From the NCBI GenBank assembly GCA_020741275.1, contig DYZK01000109.1:1-64000 (forward strand): 64,000 nt of DNA. Reading direction: 5' to 3'. Below, in pieces: positions 55,202 to 64,000 of this stretch. This stretch comes from Corynebacterium urealyticum (GTDB lineage Bacteria; Actinomycetota; Actinomycetes; Mycobacteriales; Mycobacteriaceae). The notes under the pieces were generated by a model. That model was not told the origin of the DNA and did not search any database. It saw only the letters and a list, made by a program, of their open reading frames with translations. The stretch's first letter is position 1. Each line of letters starts with the position of its first letter. The position numbers and the translations under genes were made by a program.

Positions 55202-56047
55202 TTAGGGCAGGCGGAAGCCCGCACCCGAACCGCCGAGCGCGTTCATGTCCGCCGCGATGGCATCCCAGGTGGTGGACACCGCTGGGGAGTGCAGCGGACC
55301 CTGCAGCGGCGTGGTGCAGCTCGGCAGCGGCTGGAAGCCGCCGTTGAGGATGCCGACCAGGCGTCCCCCTGCGTAGACGGGCGCGCCGGAGTCCCCGTGG
55401 GATGCGCAGATGTGGCTCACGAAGGTCTGGCCGAGTTGCCCCAGCACCGGACCACACTTGGTACCGGTGGCCACACCGGTCTTACATGCCGCGTTTGGCA
55501 CACCCGGCACCGGGCCACCAATTCGGTTCAGCGCCACGCGGCCGTAGTTCCGGGTCAGCTGCACGTCGGGGCGCAGGCGGATGACGGAGTAGTCCAGGTT
55601 GCCGAACTTCACGACCTTGCCGATCACACCGGCCTCGGGGGCGTCGAGGGAACGCACCGGGCTGCCCGGCACGCCACAGTGAGCGGCGGTGACCCCCACC
55701 TTGTTGCCCGCAGCATCAATGCCCGTCACCGAGAGGGTGCAGATGCTATCGCCCACCATGATCGGGGTCGAGGGCCCCAGGAGGGCCTGGGGCTGAATGC
55801 GCTGCTGGGCAGCCGGCGCGGTGGGCGAGGTGAAGTAGTGCCCCGGGACGCGGTGCGGGCCCGGCTGACCGGTGGCCGTGAGCGCTGCGTCGAGGGAGCC
55901 CATCGGGTTGGCCGCCGCCTGCCCAGCCGTGCCGACACCCAGCCCGGCAGCGATGCCGAGGCTGGCGAGCAGTCCCGCAGCACCTCGCAGGACGCGCCCG
56001 CGCAGGGTGCGGTGGTGGCGGGCATGGGTCCGGCTGGTGCGCTGCAT
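55202..56047 (-). CDS. Secreted S1 (chymotrypsin-like) serine protease
   Basis: Arg-rich signal peptide (MQRTSRTHARHHRTLRGRVLRGAAGLLASLGIAAG), VTAAHCGVPG (His), LDYSVIRLRPD (Asp), HGDSGAPVYAGGRLVGIL (Ser). Confidence 0.9.
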   Translation of the reverse strand: MQRTSRTHARHHRTLRGRVLRGAAGLLASLGIAAGLGVGTAGQAAANPMGSLDAALTATGQPGPHRVPGHYFTSPTAPAAQQRIQPQALLGPSTPIMVGDSICTLSVTGIDAAGNKVGVTAAHCGVPGSPVRSLDAPEAGVIGKVVKFGNLDYSVIRLRPDVQLTRNYGRVALNRIGGPVPGVPNAACKTGVATGTKCGPVLGQLGQTFVSHICASHGDSGAPVYAGGRLVGILNGGFQPLPSCTTPLQGPLHSPAVSTTWDAIAADMNALGGSGAGFRLP

Positions 56048-56168
56048 GGGGGCGTTCCTTCTGTGACAGGTGGGGCTTGATTCACTTTCACCATAGCGCC
56101 CCCACCAGACACCGCCTACGCCAACGCGCATGGCAAACCCCGGCACTCCCCACACCACCCCACCCCCA

Positions 56169-56204
56169 AAGTTCAATACATTGAACTTGATGATTCATTG
56201 AACT
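56169..56204. promoter_or_regulatory. Inverted repeat AAGTTCAAT-AC-ATTGAACTT plus a third ATTGAACT half-site, candidate metalloregulator operator
   Basis: Read directly; about 20-55 bp upstream of the metal ABC ATPase start. Confidence 0.6.
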
Positions 56205-56224
56205 GAACACTATTCTTGGCTGCC

Positions 56225-57034
56225 ATGAGCATTAGCGTCCAAAAGTTGAGCGTGAGCTACGCCGCGAACACCGCGATTCGGAACATCAGCTTCACCCTCG
56301 ATTCCCCCGGCATGCACGGCATCATCGGCCCCAACGGCTCGGGCAAATCCACCCTCATGAAGGCGATGCTCCAGATCCTGGACAAACACCACGTCCACAG
56401 CACAAGCACCACCGGCACCTCTGCCGGCTACCCCGTCACCCTCGACGGCAAGGCCCCCGCCGAGCAGCGCCAAAAAATCGCTTATATCGAGCAACGATCT
56501 GACCTCGACCGCAACTTCCCCACCAGCGTCTTCGACACCGTCCTGATGGGCACCTACCCACGACTGGGACTGTTCCACCGCCCCGGCAAGGCCGAACGCG
56601 AAGCAGCCACCCAGGCACTCAAGGACGTCGGCATGTGGGACTTTCGCCACCGCCACATCAGCGAACTCTCGGGCGGACAGTTCCAGCGCGTGCTCTTCGC
56701 CCGCGCCATCGTCCAGAACGCGGAGTACATCTTCCTGGACGAGCCCTTCGTCGGCATCGACGTCCCCAGCGAGAAGACAATCGTGACCCTGCTGCGGCAG
56801 ATGGCGGATGCCGGCAAGCACGTCGTCGTCGTACACCACGACATGAACACCGTGCGCGATTACTACGACGACCTCATCGTCCTCAACGGCGAGCTCGTCG
56901 CAGCGGGCCCCACCGAGGAGGTCTTCGTCCCCGACGTGCTGCAGAAGGCCTTCGGCGCGCTCGTCATCCGCGAGCCGGCAGCGCCAGAGCACCCCACGCC
57001 ACGCCAGGCCGAACTTCAGGAGGAGAAAGCATGA
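56225..57034 (+). CDS. Metal (Mn/Zn-type) ABC transporter ATP-binding protein
   Basis: MHGIIGPNGSGKSTLMKAMLQILD, IAYIEQRSDLDRNFPTSVFDTVLMG, LSGGQFQRVLFARAIVQNAEYIFLDEPFVGID. Confidence 0.94.
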   Translation: MSISVQKLSVSYAANTAIRNISFTLDSPGMHGIIGPNGSGKSTLMKAMLQILDKHHVHSTSTTGTSAGYPVTLDGKAPAEQRQKIAYIEQRSDLDRNFPTSVFDTVLMGTYPRLGLFHRPGKAEREAATQALKDVGMWDFRHRHISELSGGQFQRVLFARAIVQNAEYIFLDEPFVGIDVPSEKTIVTLLRQMADAGKHVVVVHHDMNTVRDYYDDLIVLNGELVAAGPTEEVFVPDVLQKAFGALVIREPAAPEHPTPRQAELQEEKA

Positions 57035-58797
57035 TCGCGGAGTTCCTCGACTCGCTACTCAGCCACGGCTACCTGCAAAAAGCTCTGATCACCTCAGTGA
57101 TCGTAGGCGTGGCCTGCGGCATCGTCGGCAGCTTCATCGTGCTGCGCGGCATGGCCCTGATCGGCGACGCAATCTCCCACGCGGTGCTGCCGGGGGTTGC
57201 GGCCTCCTATCTGCTGGGGACGAACCTCTTCCTCGGGGCGGTGGTCGCGGGGCTACTCGCCACACTCGCGATCGGGCTGATCAGCGAACGCTCAACGGTG
57301 AGAAACGATTCGGCGATCGGCATCGTCTTTTCCACCTTTTTCGCGATCGGCGTGCTGCTCATGGCGAAAGCGCAGACGGCGACGGACCTCACGGAGATCC
57401 TCTTCGGCAACGTCCTGACCGTTCAGGACGCCGACCGCAACCTCTCGATCGGCATCGCTGCTGCCGTGCTGCTTCTCACGCTGGCCTTCTATAAGGAACT
57501 CAAACTCAGCACCTTCGACCCCGTAATGGCCCGATCGGCTGGCGTGCCAGTGCGGGCGATCCACTACGGTCTGATGGTGGTGCTCACCCTGGTGACGGTC
57601 ATTTCCCTGCAGACAGTGGGCGTGATCCTGGTGGTTTCCCTGCTGATCACCCCGGCGTCGGCGGCGTACCTGCTGACGAACCGGCTCGGTGTGATGATCG
57701 GGCTCTCGGTGGCGATCTCGGCGACCAGCTCCGTGGTGGGGCTGTTCCTGAGCTATACCTACAATGTGTCCTCCGGCGTGACGATCGTGCTGACCGCCAG
57801 CGCACTGTTCCTGCTGGCTTTCCTCTTCGCTCCAGGCAAGGGCCTGGTCGCCCGCTCGCTGGGTAACAAGCCCCTGGCCGCGCTGCTGGCTCTCCTGCTG
57901 GGTGGCGCCCTGGTGTTCGGCGCCGCCACCTTCTCGGCGGAGGGGAAGGCAGACGGTGAGAAGCTGAACGTCGTCACCACCTTTACGCTGCTGGCGGACC
58001 TGGTGGAGGAGATCGGCGGCGAGGCGGTGGACGTCCATAACCTCGCGCCGACAGGCACGGACCCGCATGACTACGACCCCCTGCCCGCGGACCTGGATGC
58101 GACGAGCGACGCCGATCTGCTGTTCTACAACGGCCTGAACCTCGAGGGCGGCGAGCACGGCTGGTTGGCGAAACTAAAGAACACCGCGGGCCTGGATGAG
58201 TCGCAGATGGTCGAGACCACCAAGGGCGTGGAACCGAAGTACCTCAAAGACGAGGAGGGCAACCGGGAGATCAACCCGCACGCCTTCCTGGACCCGACCG
58301 TCGGCATCGCGATGGCCGAGAACGTGACCGCAGCGCTGGCCGAGGCTCTGCCCGAGCGCGCCGAGCAGATCGAGGAGAAGGGCGCGGAGTACAAGGCCAT
58401 GCTGGAGGGCATCGACGCCGACTACCGCGAGCAGCTCGGCGCGCTGCCGAAGCAGGATCGTGTGCTCGTGGCCAGCGAACACGCCTTCCAGTACATGGTC
58501 GAGACCTATGACATGGAGCAGCTCTATATCTGGCAGATCGACACAGATGAAAACGGCTCCCCAGCGCAGATTGGGCACCTCGTGCGTCAGCTGAAGGACA
58601 AGCGCCCAAAGCACCTGTTCGTGGAGTCGAATGTGGATACGCGCCCCATGAAGACCGTCTCGAAGGAGGCCGGGATTCCGATCTTCGCCGAGCCGCTGCA
58701 CTCCGATGAACTCGGTAAGCCGGGCACGGTCGCCGGAACCTACGAGGATTTCCTGCGCAGCAACTTGAAGACCATGATCGCGGGGCTGACGCGCTAG
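57031..58797 (+). CDS. Fused metal ABC transporter permease (N-terminal) and solute-binding protein (C-terminal)
   Basis: ATG 57031 overlaps ATPase stop (ATGA), SD AGGAGG upstream. N-terminal GSFIVLRGMALIGDAISHAVLPGVAASYLLG permease; then TM PLAALLALLLGGALVFGAATFSA and LNVVTTFTLLADLVEEIGGEAVDVHNLAPTGTDPHDYDPLPADL...NPHAFLDPTVG...VASEHAFQYM binding protein; one uninterrupted frame, 588 aa. Confidence 0.93.
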   Translation: MIAEFLDSLLSHGYLQKALITSVIVGVACGIVGSFIVLRGMALIGDAISHAVLPGVAASYLLGTNLFLGAVVAGLLATLAIGLISERSTVRNDSAIGIVFSTFFAIGVLLMAKAQTATDLTEILFGNVLTVQDADRNLSIGIAAAVLLLTLAFYKELKLSTFDPVMARSAGVPVRAIHYGLMVVLTLVTVISLQTVGVILVVSLLITPASAAYLLTNRLGVMIGLSVAISATSSVVGLFLSYTYNVSSGVTIVLTASALFLLAFLFAPGKGLVARSLGNKPLAALLALLLGGALVFGAATFSAEGKADGEKLNVVTTFTLLADLVEEIGGEAVDVHNLAPTGTDPHDYDPLPADLDATSDADLLFYNGLNLEGGEHGWLAKLKNTAGLDESQMVETTKGVEPKYLKDEEGNREINPHAFLDPTVGIAMAENVTAALAEALPERAEQIEEKGAEYKAMLEGIDADYREQLGALPKQDRVLVASEHAFQYMVETYDMEQLYIWQIDTDENGSPAQIGHLVRQLKDKRPKHLFVESNVDTRPMKTVSKEAGIPIFAEPLHSDELGKPGTVAGTYEDFLRSNLKTMIAGLTR

Positions 58798-58909
58798 AGC
58801 GCGAACGCGCCAGGCCACGACACCGATGGACTCCCCCTGCTCGCAGCGCCCCCTCGTTTTCTTGCAGCGGGCTGGGTGGCAGGCCGTCCGCAGGCTTATT
58901 ATTTGATAC

Positions 58910-60157
58910 ATGGCTGAAACTATCCCCGAGCAGAGGCAGCGAATTCTGCCCTCTCGCGCCCACCTCCCGTACGGGCTGGTGCTCGCCGCCTGGTGGAGCG
59001 CATGCCTGCTGCTGATCGCGGGCGGGGCGATCGTCGGCGCCCGCTTTGTGGAGAAGCTCGCGGTCGTTGTGGCGCCGCTGGCCATCGCGGTGTTGTTTTC
59101 CGCGATGCTCACCCCGGTCGTCAATTTTCTCGACGCCAAGCTGCGCCTCCCCCGCTCCCTGGCATCCTTGCTGACGGTTCTAGGGCTGATCGGGATCATC
59201 TCGGCAGGCGTGACACTTTTCACGACCCAACTGATCTCTGGGGTGCCGGCAATGCGGGATTCCGCCCGTCAGGGCGTGAATCAGATCATCAATTGGCTGG
59301 AGACCGGCCCTTTTAAACTCACCCAGGCGAAGCTCTCCGACATGGTCAACCACGTGCAGGGCGCGCTGTCCGAGAATTCCAAAACAATCGCGGACGGCGC
59401 GGTGCGCACGGGCACGACGGCGGTCAACTCGGGGGCTGCCCTGCTGATCTTCCTGATCACCCTGTTCTTCTTCCTCTACGAGGGACGGCGGATCTGGCTG
59501 TGGCTAGTGTCCCTCGCTCCCCAGGCATCCCAGGTGCCGATGGATGAGGCCTTCCGCCGCGGTTGGGTCTCGCTCGGAACCTTCGCCCACGTGCAGGTGT
59601 TGGTCGCCGCGTTGAACGCGGTGTCGGTCGGCATTGGCTGTTGGGTGATGAAGGTGCCGTTCGCGATTCCGATTTCGGTGCTGGTTTTTATCGCTTCCTT
59701 CGTCCCGATCGTGGGCGCGTTGATTTCCGGTGCGGTGCCCGCGCTGATCGGACTAGTGGATCAGGGCGTGTTCACCGCGATCGTCATGGTGATCATCGTG
59801 ACGGCGGTACACCAGATTGAAACCCACGTGCTGCAGCCCTTCCTGATGGGGCACGCGGTGGCGCTACACCCGCTGGCGGTGATCGTGGTGGTGGCCGCGG
59901 GAACGTACCTCTTCGGCCTGGCGGGCGCGGTGTTCGCGGTGCCGGTGGCGGCAATGGTGAACTCGGTGGTGCGCTACCTGCGCGGCAATGACATGTTCCC
60001 GGCACTCGGCGAGGCCTACGAGCTTCGGAAACCTGGGACGACGCGGGGGCTGACCGACCCGAAGGACGAGGATGCCAACGGGGAGTCTGCGGCTGGCGAT
60101 GCCGCGACGGATGCCCAGGCTGCTGCTTCGGCTGACAGCACCCAACCCCGCGAGTAG
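58910..60157 (+). CDS. AI-2E family transporter
   Basis: 415 aa multi-TM; AIAVLFSAMLTPVVNFL, ...QIETHVLQPFLMGHAVALHPLAVIVVVAAGTYLFGLAGAVFAVPVAAMV. Confidence 0.9.
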   Translation: MAETIPEQRQRILPSRAHLPYGLVLAAWWSACLLLIAGGAIVGARFVEKLAVVVAPLAIAVLFSAMLTPVVNFLDAKLRLPRSLASLLTVLGLIGIISAGVTLFTTQLISGVPAMRDSARQGVNQIINWLETGPFKLTQAKLSDMVNHVQGALSENSKTIADGAVRTGTTAVNSGAALLIFLITLFFFLYEGRRIWLWLVSLAPQASQVPMDEAFRRGWVSLGTFAHVQVLVAALNAVSVGIGCWVMKVPFAIPISVLVFIASFVPIVGALISGAVPALIGLVDQGVFTAIVMVIIVTAVHQIETHVLQPFLMGHAVALHPLAVIVVVAAGTYLFGLAGAVFAVPVAAMVNSVVRYLRGNDMFPALGEAYELRKPGTTRGLTDPKDEDANGESAAGDAATDAQAAASADSTQPRE

Positions 60158-60207
60158 CGCCTTCTCCTCCCCACTAGCGCGTCCCTCCCCAGCCCAGCTG
60201 GGCACAG

Positions 60208-60256
60208 AAAATCCCCCATCCGGTCAGTACGTGCTCACCGGATGGGGGATTTTTTG
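60208..60256. terminator. Bidirectional intrinsic terminator
   Basis: AAAATCCCCCATCCGGT ... ACCGGATGGGGGATTTT, 17-bp perfect stem with T/A tracts on both sides, between convergent genes. Confidence 0.95.
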
Positions 60257-60262
60257 CTGGAG

Positions 60263-60685
60263 CTAGTAGCGCTCCGGCTCCTCGCCGAGCTGGAAGCGCC
60301 GACCGGAGATCTCCTCAGGGGTGATCTCCACGTAGTTATACTTCAGGGTCGGCAGCCACGGCTTCAGCGGCAGCTCGTCGGCCTCCTGGATCTCGTCCGT
60401 CCTCTGCAGGATGCGAGCGCGTCCCTTAACGATCACGGACCATGCTTTGTCCTCGGTGTGCTCATCGGCTTCGAAAAGCACCCGGTCGTTGATGGACACG
60501 GTGAACAGCTTGGACCCCTCCGCGGTGCGGAAGTAGATCTTGCCCTCGTTCACCACGTAGTTCAGCGGGTAGATGTCGAAGTCATCCTTGATGCGAACGA
60601 CCAGACGGCCGAGCTGATGGTCACCCATTAGCTCCAGGGCCTCGTCTTCCTTCAGGATCTCAATGGGGTTCTCAAAATCAGCCAT
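60263..60685 (-). CDS. Pyridoxamine 5'-phosphate oxidase family protein
   Basis: ALELMGDHQLGRLVVRIKDDFDIYPLNYVVNEGKIYFRTAEGSKLFTVSINDRVLFEAD. Confidence 0.88.
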   Translation of the reverse strand: MADFENPIEILKEDEALELMGDHQLGRLVVRIKDDFDIYPLNYVVNEGKIYFRTAEGSKLFTVSINDRVLFEADEHTEDKAWSVIVKGRARILQRTDEIQEADELPLKPWLPTLKYNYVEITPEEISGRRFQLGEEPERY

Positions 60686-60729
60686 ACTTCCATTCTGGCA
60701 CTGTTTGCTTTTCGTGTCGTGCCGGAGTT

Positions 60730-61119
60730 TTACCCCTCGGGCCCGGTGATCAGCATCAAGGTCACCGTGGCTGGCCCGTCGACCGCGCGCAGCTCGTGCG
60801 AGACGTTCGCCTCCACAGAGACCGCGGTGCCTGGCTTGATGAGAAGCGTCTCTCCGCCCACGTCGAACTCGACCTCACCGGTCTGGCCAAGCACCATGAT
60901 CGGCGCTGGCGCATGGTGATCCGCCATGACGTCGCCCTTTCGAAAGGCGATGCGGACGACGGCCGCGTGCCCAAGCCTTTCTTGGATGCGAACCTCGGGG
61001 ACGGCCCGCCCCTCCCCCGCAGGCTGACTGTGTTCTGCGTCCAGTTGGCAGAGGTACGTCCAACCTTCGCCGGCGGCGTTATAAGGCTGCTTGGTGGCGG
61101 TGTCTTTGTTCGTGCCCAT
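60730..61119 (-). CDS. Cupin domain-containing protein
   Basis: VVRIAFRKGDVMADHHAPAPIMVLGQTGEVEFDVGGETLLIKPGTAVSVEANVSHELRAVDG. Confidence 0.85.
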   Translation of the reverse strand: MGTNKDTATKQPYNAAGEGWTYLCQLDAEHSQPAGEGRAVPEVRIQERLGHAAVVRIAFRKGDVMADHHAPAPIMVLGQTGEVEFDVGGETLLIKPGTAVSVEANVSHELRAVDGPATVTLMLITGPEG

Positions 61120-61158
61120 GCCCCCATGCTCCCACAGAATTCCCGCCCCAGCACGACA

Positions 61159-61192
61159 AAAGCCCCCTCACCGTTTCCAGTGAGGGGGCTTC
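61159..61192 (-). terminator. Terminator downstream of the tRNA gene
   Basis: AAGCCCCCTCAC ... GTGAGGGGGCTT followed by TTGT on the minus strand. Confidence 0.8.
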
Positions 61193-61198
61193 TCTTAG

Positions 61199-61272
61199 TA
61201 GCGGGGGCAGGATTCGAACCTACGACCTCTGGGTTATGAGCCCAGCGAGCTACCGAGCTGCTCCACCCCGCG
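61199..61272 (-). tRNA. tRNA-Met (CAT), initiator type
   Basis: CGCGGGGTGGAGCAGCTCGGTAGCTCGCTGGGCTCATAACCCAGAGGTCGTAGGTTCGAATCCTGCCCCCGCTA: cloverleaf with CAT anticodon, three G-C pairs at the base of the anticodon stem (GGG/CCC), unpaired C1-U72. Confidence 0.93.
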
Positions 61273-61482
61273 ACGCTTGCGAGTACAGACTCAACCAATT
61301 TCTTGGCTGATCCCTGTCTGCAACATCGACTAGTCTAACAAGCCTCCACACGAAAGCAAAATCGCCCGCTGGCCTGCGCTCTTCCAGTGAGCGCTGCGGC
61401 CAACGGACGATCAGCGGCTAGCTACTCGGCGGCCAAGCGGCCTCCCTGGCCGGCCGGGCGCCCCAGGCCACCCGGCCCGTCC

Positions 61483-64000
61483 CTACTGCTGGGACTGCAG
61501 CTCGCGGACTGCCTTATCCAGCTCGTCGAGTGCCTTACCGAATTCCTCGAAGGATCCAGACTGGCGGGTGCGGTTGACCTTGTCCATCGCATCCCGGACC
61601 TTGTCGGCAGCGTCGCCCTGCGGCAGCTGACCAGCCGCCCCGGAGCCCTGCTCCTGGTCCTTACCCTCGTCCTTACCGGAGTCGCCTTCGTCCTGCTTAT
61701 CGCCCTTGCCTGGGGCCACAACGCTGCCGTCGACCTCTTCCAGGTCCGTGGCCGCTGCCGGGTCGATGCCCACCTGCTGCAGCGCCTCGGCGATCGTCGG
61801 CGCGTAACCAACCTGGCCGTTGTAGGACACCAGGACGCGCAGCAGCTTCGGGAACGCGGACTCCTGGTCCTTACGCTTGGAGTACACCGGCTCCACGTAG
61901 AGCACCTGTCCGTCGCCCACCGGCAGGGTCAACAGGTTGCCGTTAATGACGTCATTCGACCCCTCCAGGAGGGTGCGCTCGCGGGCGACCTCATCGGAAG
62001 ACATCATCGTGTCCTGCGCCTGCTTCGGGCCCTGGGTCTGCGTCTGGGTCGGCAGCACGCGCACGTGGATCTTGCCGTAGTTCTCCGGATCAGAGGAGAC
62101 GGTCATGTGCGCGGCCAGGAACTCACGACGCAGGCCACGGAACGGGGTAATCAGCTGGAAGCTCGGTTTGCCGGTCTCCGGATCGGCGGCGACCACGTAG
62201 TACGGCGGCTGCGCCAGCTCGCCCTTGTTCTCCTTGGCCGTCGGGTCGGACGGCACGGACCAGAAGGCGTCGTTCTGGAAGAACACGCCTGGGTCGCTGA
62301 CGTGGTAGCGGGCGATGAGCTCGCGCTGCACCTTGAACATGTCACCTGGGTAGCGCATGTGCTGCATCAGCTCGTCGCTGATCTCGGACTTCGGCTTCAC
62401 GACGTCCGGGAACGCACCGCGCCAGGCCTTCAGGACGGGGTCCTTTTCGTCGAATTCGTAGAGCTCGACGGTGCCGTCGTAGGCGTCGACGGTGGCCTTG
62501 ACGGAGTTACGGATGTAGCTGACCTTGTCGGTGACCAGCTGCTCACGGCGGACACCATCGGGGTTGGTGGTGTCCGTCGTGGTTTCCGTCAGGCTGGTGC
62601 GCTCGGAGTAGGGCAGGTCCGTCAGGGTGGTGTAGCCGTCGACGACCCACTTGATTCGCCCGTCGATGACGGTCGGGTAGGTCTTCGAGTCGGTGGTCAG
62701 CCACGGTGCAACCTTGTGCACGCGCTCGCGGGGATCGCGGTTGTACAGGATGCGGGAGTTCTCGCCGATGCGGTCGGTGAGCAGCAAGTTCATCGACTCG
62801 AAGTGGGCGGCGTACATCAGGCGGTTGAATGAATTATTGACGTCCACTCCGCCCTTACCGGTGTAGGTGTAGTTGCTGTCCTCCGTGTCATACTCCAGCG
62901 GGTTCCCGCCAGTACGTCCCACGATCGCGTAGTCCGAGTTCGGGGTCGGGTTGGAAGCGATCAGCGGGCCGAAGTAGATACGCGGCTGCTTCAGATCAAG
63001 CTCCAGCTCGCCACCCTGGCGACCCCGCTCCAGGGACTGCAGGTCGGCGACGGTGTAGACCGGGTAGCCACCTCGGGCGGAACCGACGTCGCGGGCCACC
63101 TCGTCGACCTTACGGGCCGGGGCGGCGATGAAGCCGTTGCCGTGGGTGTAGACGGTGTGGCGGTTGATCCAGTCCTGCTGGTTGCCTTCCAGGGTGTTGG
63201 GGTTCAGCTCACGAGCGGCGACGACGAAGTCCCGCATCTTGCCGTCGACGTCGTAGCGGTCTACGGAGAGCTCATCGGAGAAGCCGTAGAAGTTACGCAG
63301 CTGCTGTTGCTGGGTGAACGTCGGGGACAAGACCTGCGGGTCCAGGAGACGGATGTTGGAGAGAGTGACGTCGTCCTGGGCGATGGAGCGCTCCGCCTGC
63401 TTGCCGCCCTGCTTGGTGCCCCAGTTGCGCTCGTAGGTGACGTTGTCGTCCTCGAGGCCGTAGGCGTGGCGGGTGGCGTCGATGTTGCGGGCGATGTACT
63501 CGCGCTCCTTCTCCGCGCGGTTCGGGGCGACGGAGAACTGCTCCAGAATTGCTGGCCAGGCCACGCCGGCGACGAGGGAGGTCAGCAGCATCAGAGCCAC
63601 GGCGAGCGCCGGGAGGCGCAGGTCCTTCATCACGATAGTGAGGAAGAACAGGGCGGCCACGAAGATGGCGACGACGAGTAGGACGATTTTTGCGGGCAGG
63701 ACTGCGTTGATGTCCGTGTAGGAGCCACCCGTGAAGGTATCGTGCTGGCGGTTGAGCAGGTCGTAGCGGTCGAACCAGTAGCCCACGGCCTTCGAGGTCA
63801 TCCAGATGCCAGCGATGATCGCCAGCTGTCGGCGGGCCGCCGGAGCAACCTTTGCCTTCTCCCCCACCCGCGGATTACCTGTGGTGATGGAGCCCAGCAG
63901 GTAGTGGCCGATGCCGTTGACGAAGAACGCGATGATGAGGATGAAGCTGAGCATCCCCAGGATGAGGTTCAGCATCGGCAGGTTAAAGGCGTAGAAGCTC
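61483..64000 (-). CDS. UPF0182 family membrane protein (5' end truncated by window edge)
   Basis: WFDRYDLLNRQHDTFTGGSYTDINAVLPAKIVLLV, YGFSDELSVDRYDVDGKMRDFVVAARELN, THGNGFIAAPA. Frame stays open upstream of 63975 (SFYAFNLPMLNLI), so the first Met in the track is probably internal. Confidence 0.93.
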   Translation of the reverse strand, partial: SFYAFNLPMLNLILGMLSFILIIAFFVNGIGHYLLGSITTGNPRVGEKAKVAPAARRQLAIIAGIWMTSKAVGYWFDRYDLLNRQHDTFTGGSYTDINAVLPAKIVLLVVAIFVAALFFLTIVMKDLRLPALAVALMLLTSLVAGVAWPAILEQFSVAPNRAEKEREYIARNIDATRHAYGLEDDNVTYERNWGTKQGGKQAERSIAQDDVTLSNIRLLDPQVLSPTFTQQQQLRNFYGFSDELSVDRYDVDGKMRDFVVAARELNPNTLEGNQQDWINRHTVYTHGNGFIAAPARKVDEVARDVGSARGGYPVYTVADLQSLERGRQGGELELDLKQPRIYFGPLIASNPTPNSDYAIVGRTGGNPLEYDTEDSNYTYTGKGGVDVNNSFNRLMYAAHFESMNLLLTDRIGENSRILYNRDPRERVHKVAPWLTTDSKTYPTVIDGRIKWVVDGYTTLTDLPYSERTSLTETTTDTTNPDGVRREQLVTDKVSYIRNSVKATVDAYDGTVELYEFDEKDPVLKAWRGAFPDVVKPKSEISDELMQHMRYPGDMFKVQRELIARYHVSDPGVFFQNDAFWSVPSDPTAKENKGELAQPPYYVVAADPETGKPSFQLITPFRGLRREFLAAHMTVSSDPENYGKIHVRVLPTQTQTQGPKQAQDTMMSSDEVARERTLLEGSNDVINGNLLTLPVGDGQVLYVEPVYSKRKDQESAFPKLLRVLVSYNGQVGYAPTIAEALQQVGIDPAAATDLEEVDGSVVAPGKGDKQDEGDSGKDEGKDQEQGSGAAGQLPQGDAADKVRDAMDKVNRTRQSGSFEEFGKALDELDKAVRELQSQQ

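Noticed and set aside
56635-57030. N-terminal extension of the permease-SBP ORF
   Set aside because: Out-of-frame read of the ATPase gene; SD and ATGA overlap support the start at 57031.

Overview
This 64 kb, GC-rich window looks like a Corynebacterium chromosome. That is inferred from gene content and synteny, not from a database search. Most of it is conserved actinobacterial backbone: rpf2-rsmA-ispE-ABC-F, tatD, metG, rsmI/pmt, glpR-rimJ-glp-galU, fthC, mscL, moaB-htrA-mprBA, ribosomal proteins, purHN, an M23 peptidase, pcrA and chorismate mutase. From memory, the gene order resembles M. tuberculosis Rv0948c-Rv1011. Accessory content includes a nine-gene acyl-CoA/leucine-type catabolic operon (34.2-45.2 kb) with a TetR regulator and a perfect 18-bp palindrome, a BCCT transporter, and a Mn/Zn-type ABC cassette whose permease and solute-binding protein are fused in one ORF. 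I saw no rRNA, CRISPR array, transposase, integrase or prophage. The observations most worth checking are (i) the permease-binding protein fusion with an upstream palindrome, (ii) a shared 8-3-8 direct-repeat motif upstream of rpf2, the BCCT gene and the M23 peptidase gene, a possible MtrA regulon, (iii) the leucine/itaconate-type operon and its palindrome, (iv) the Glp/GlpR gephyrin-like pair, (v) a hairpin with T7 on the opposite strand next to the BCCT start codon, and (vi) a terminator hairpin embedded in a small antisense ORF.
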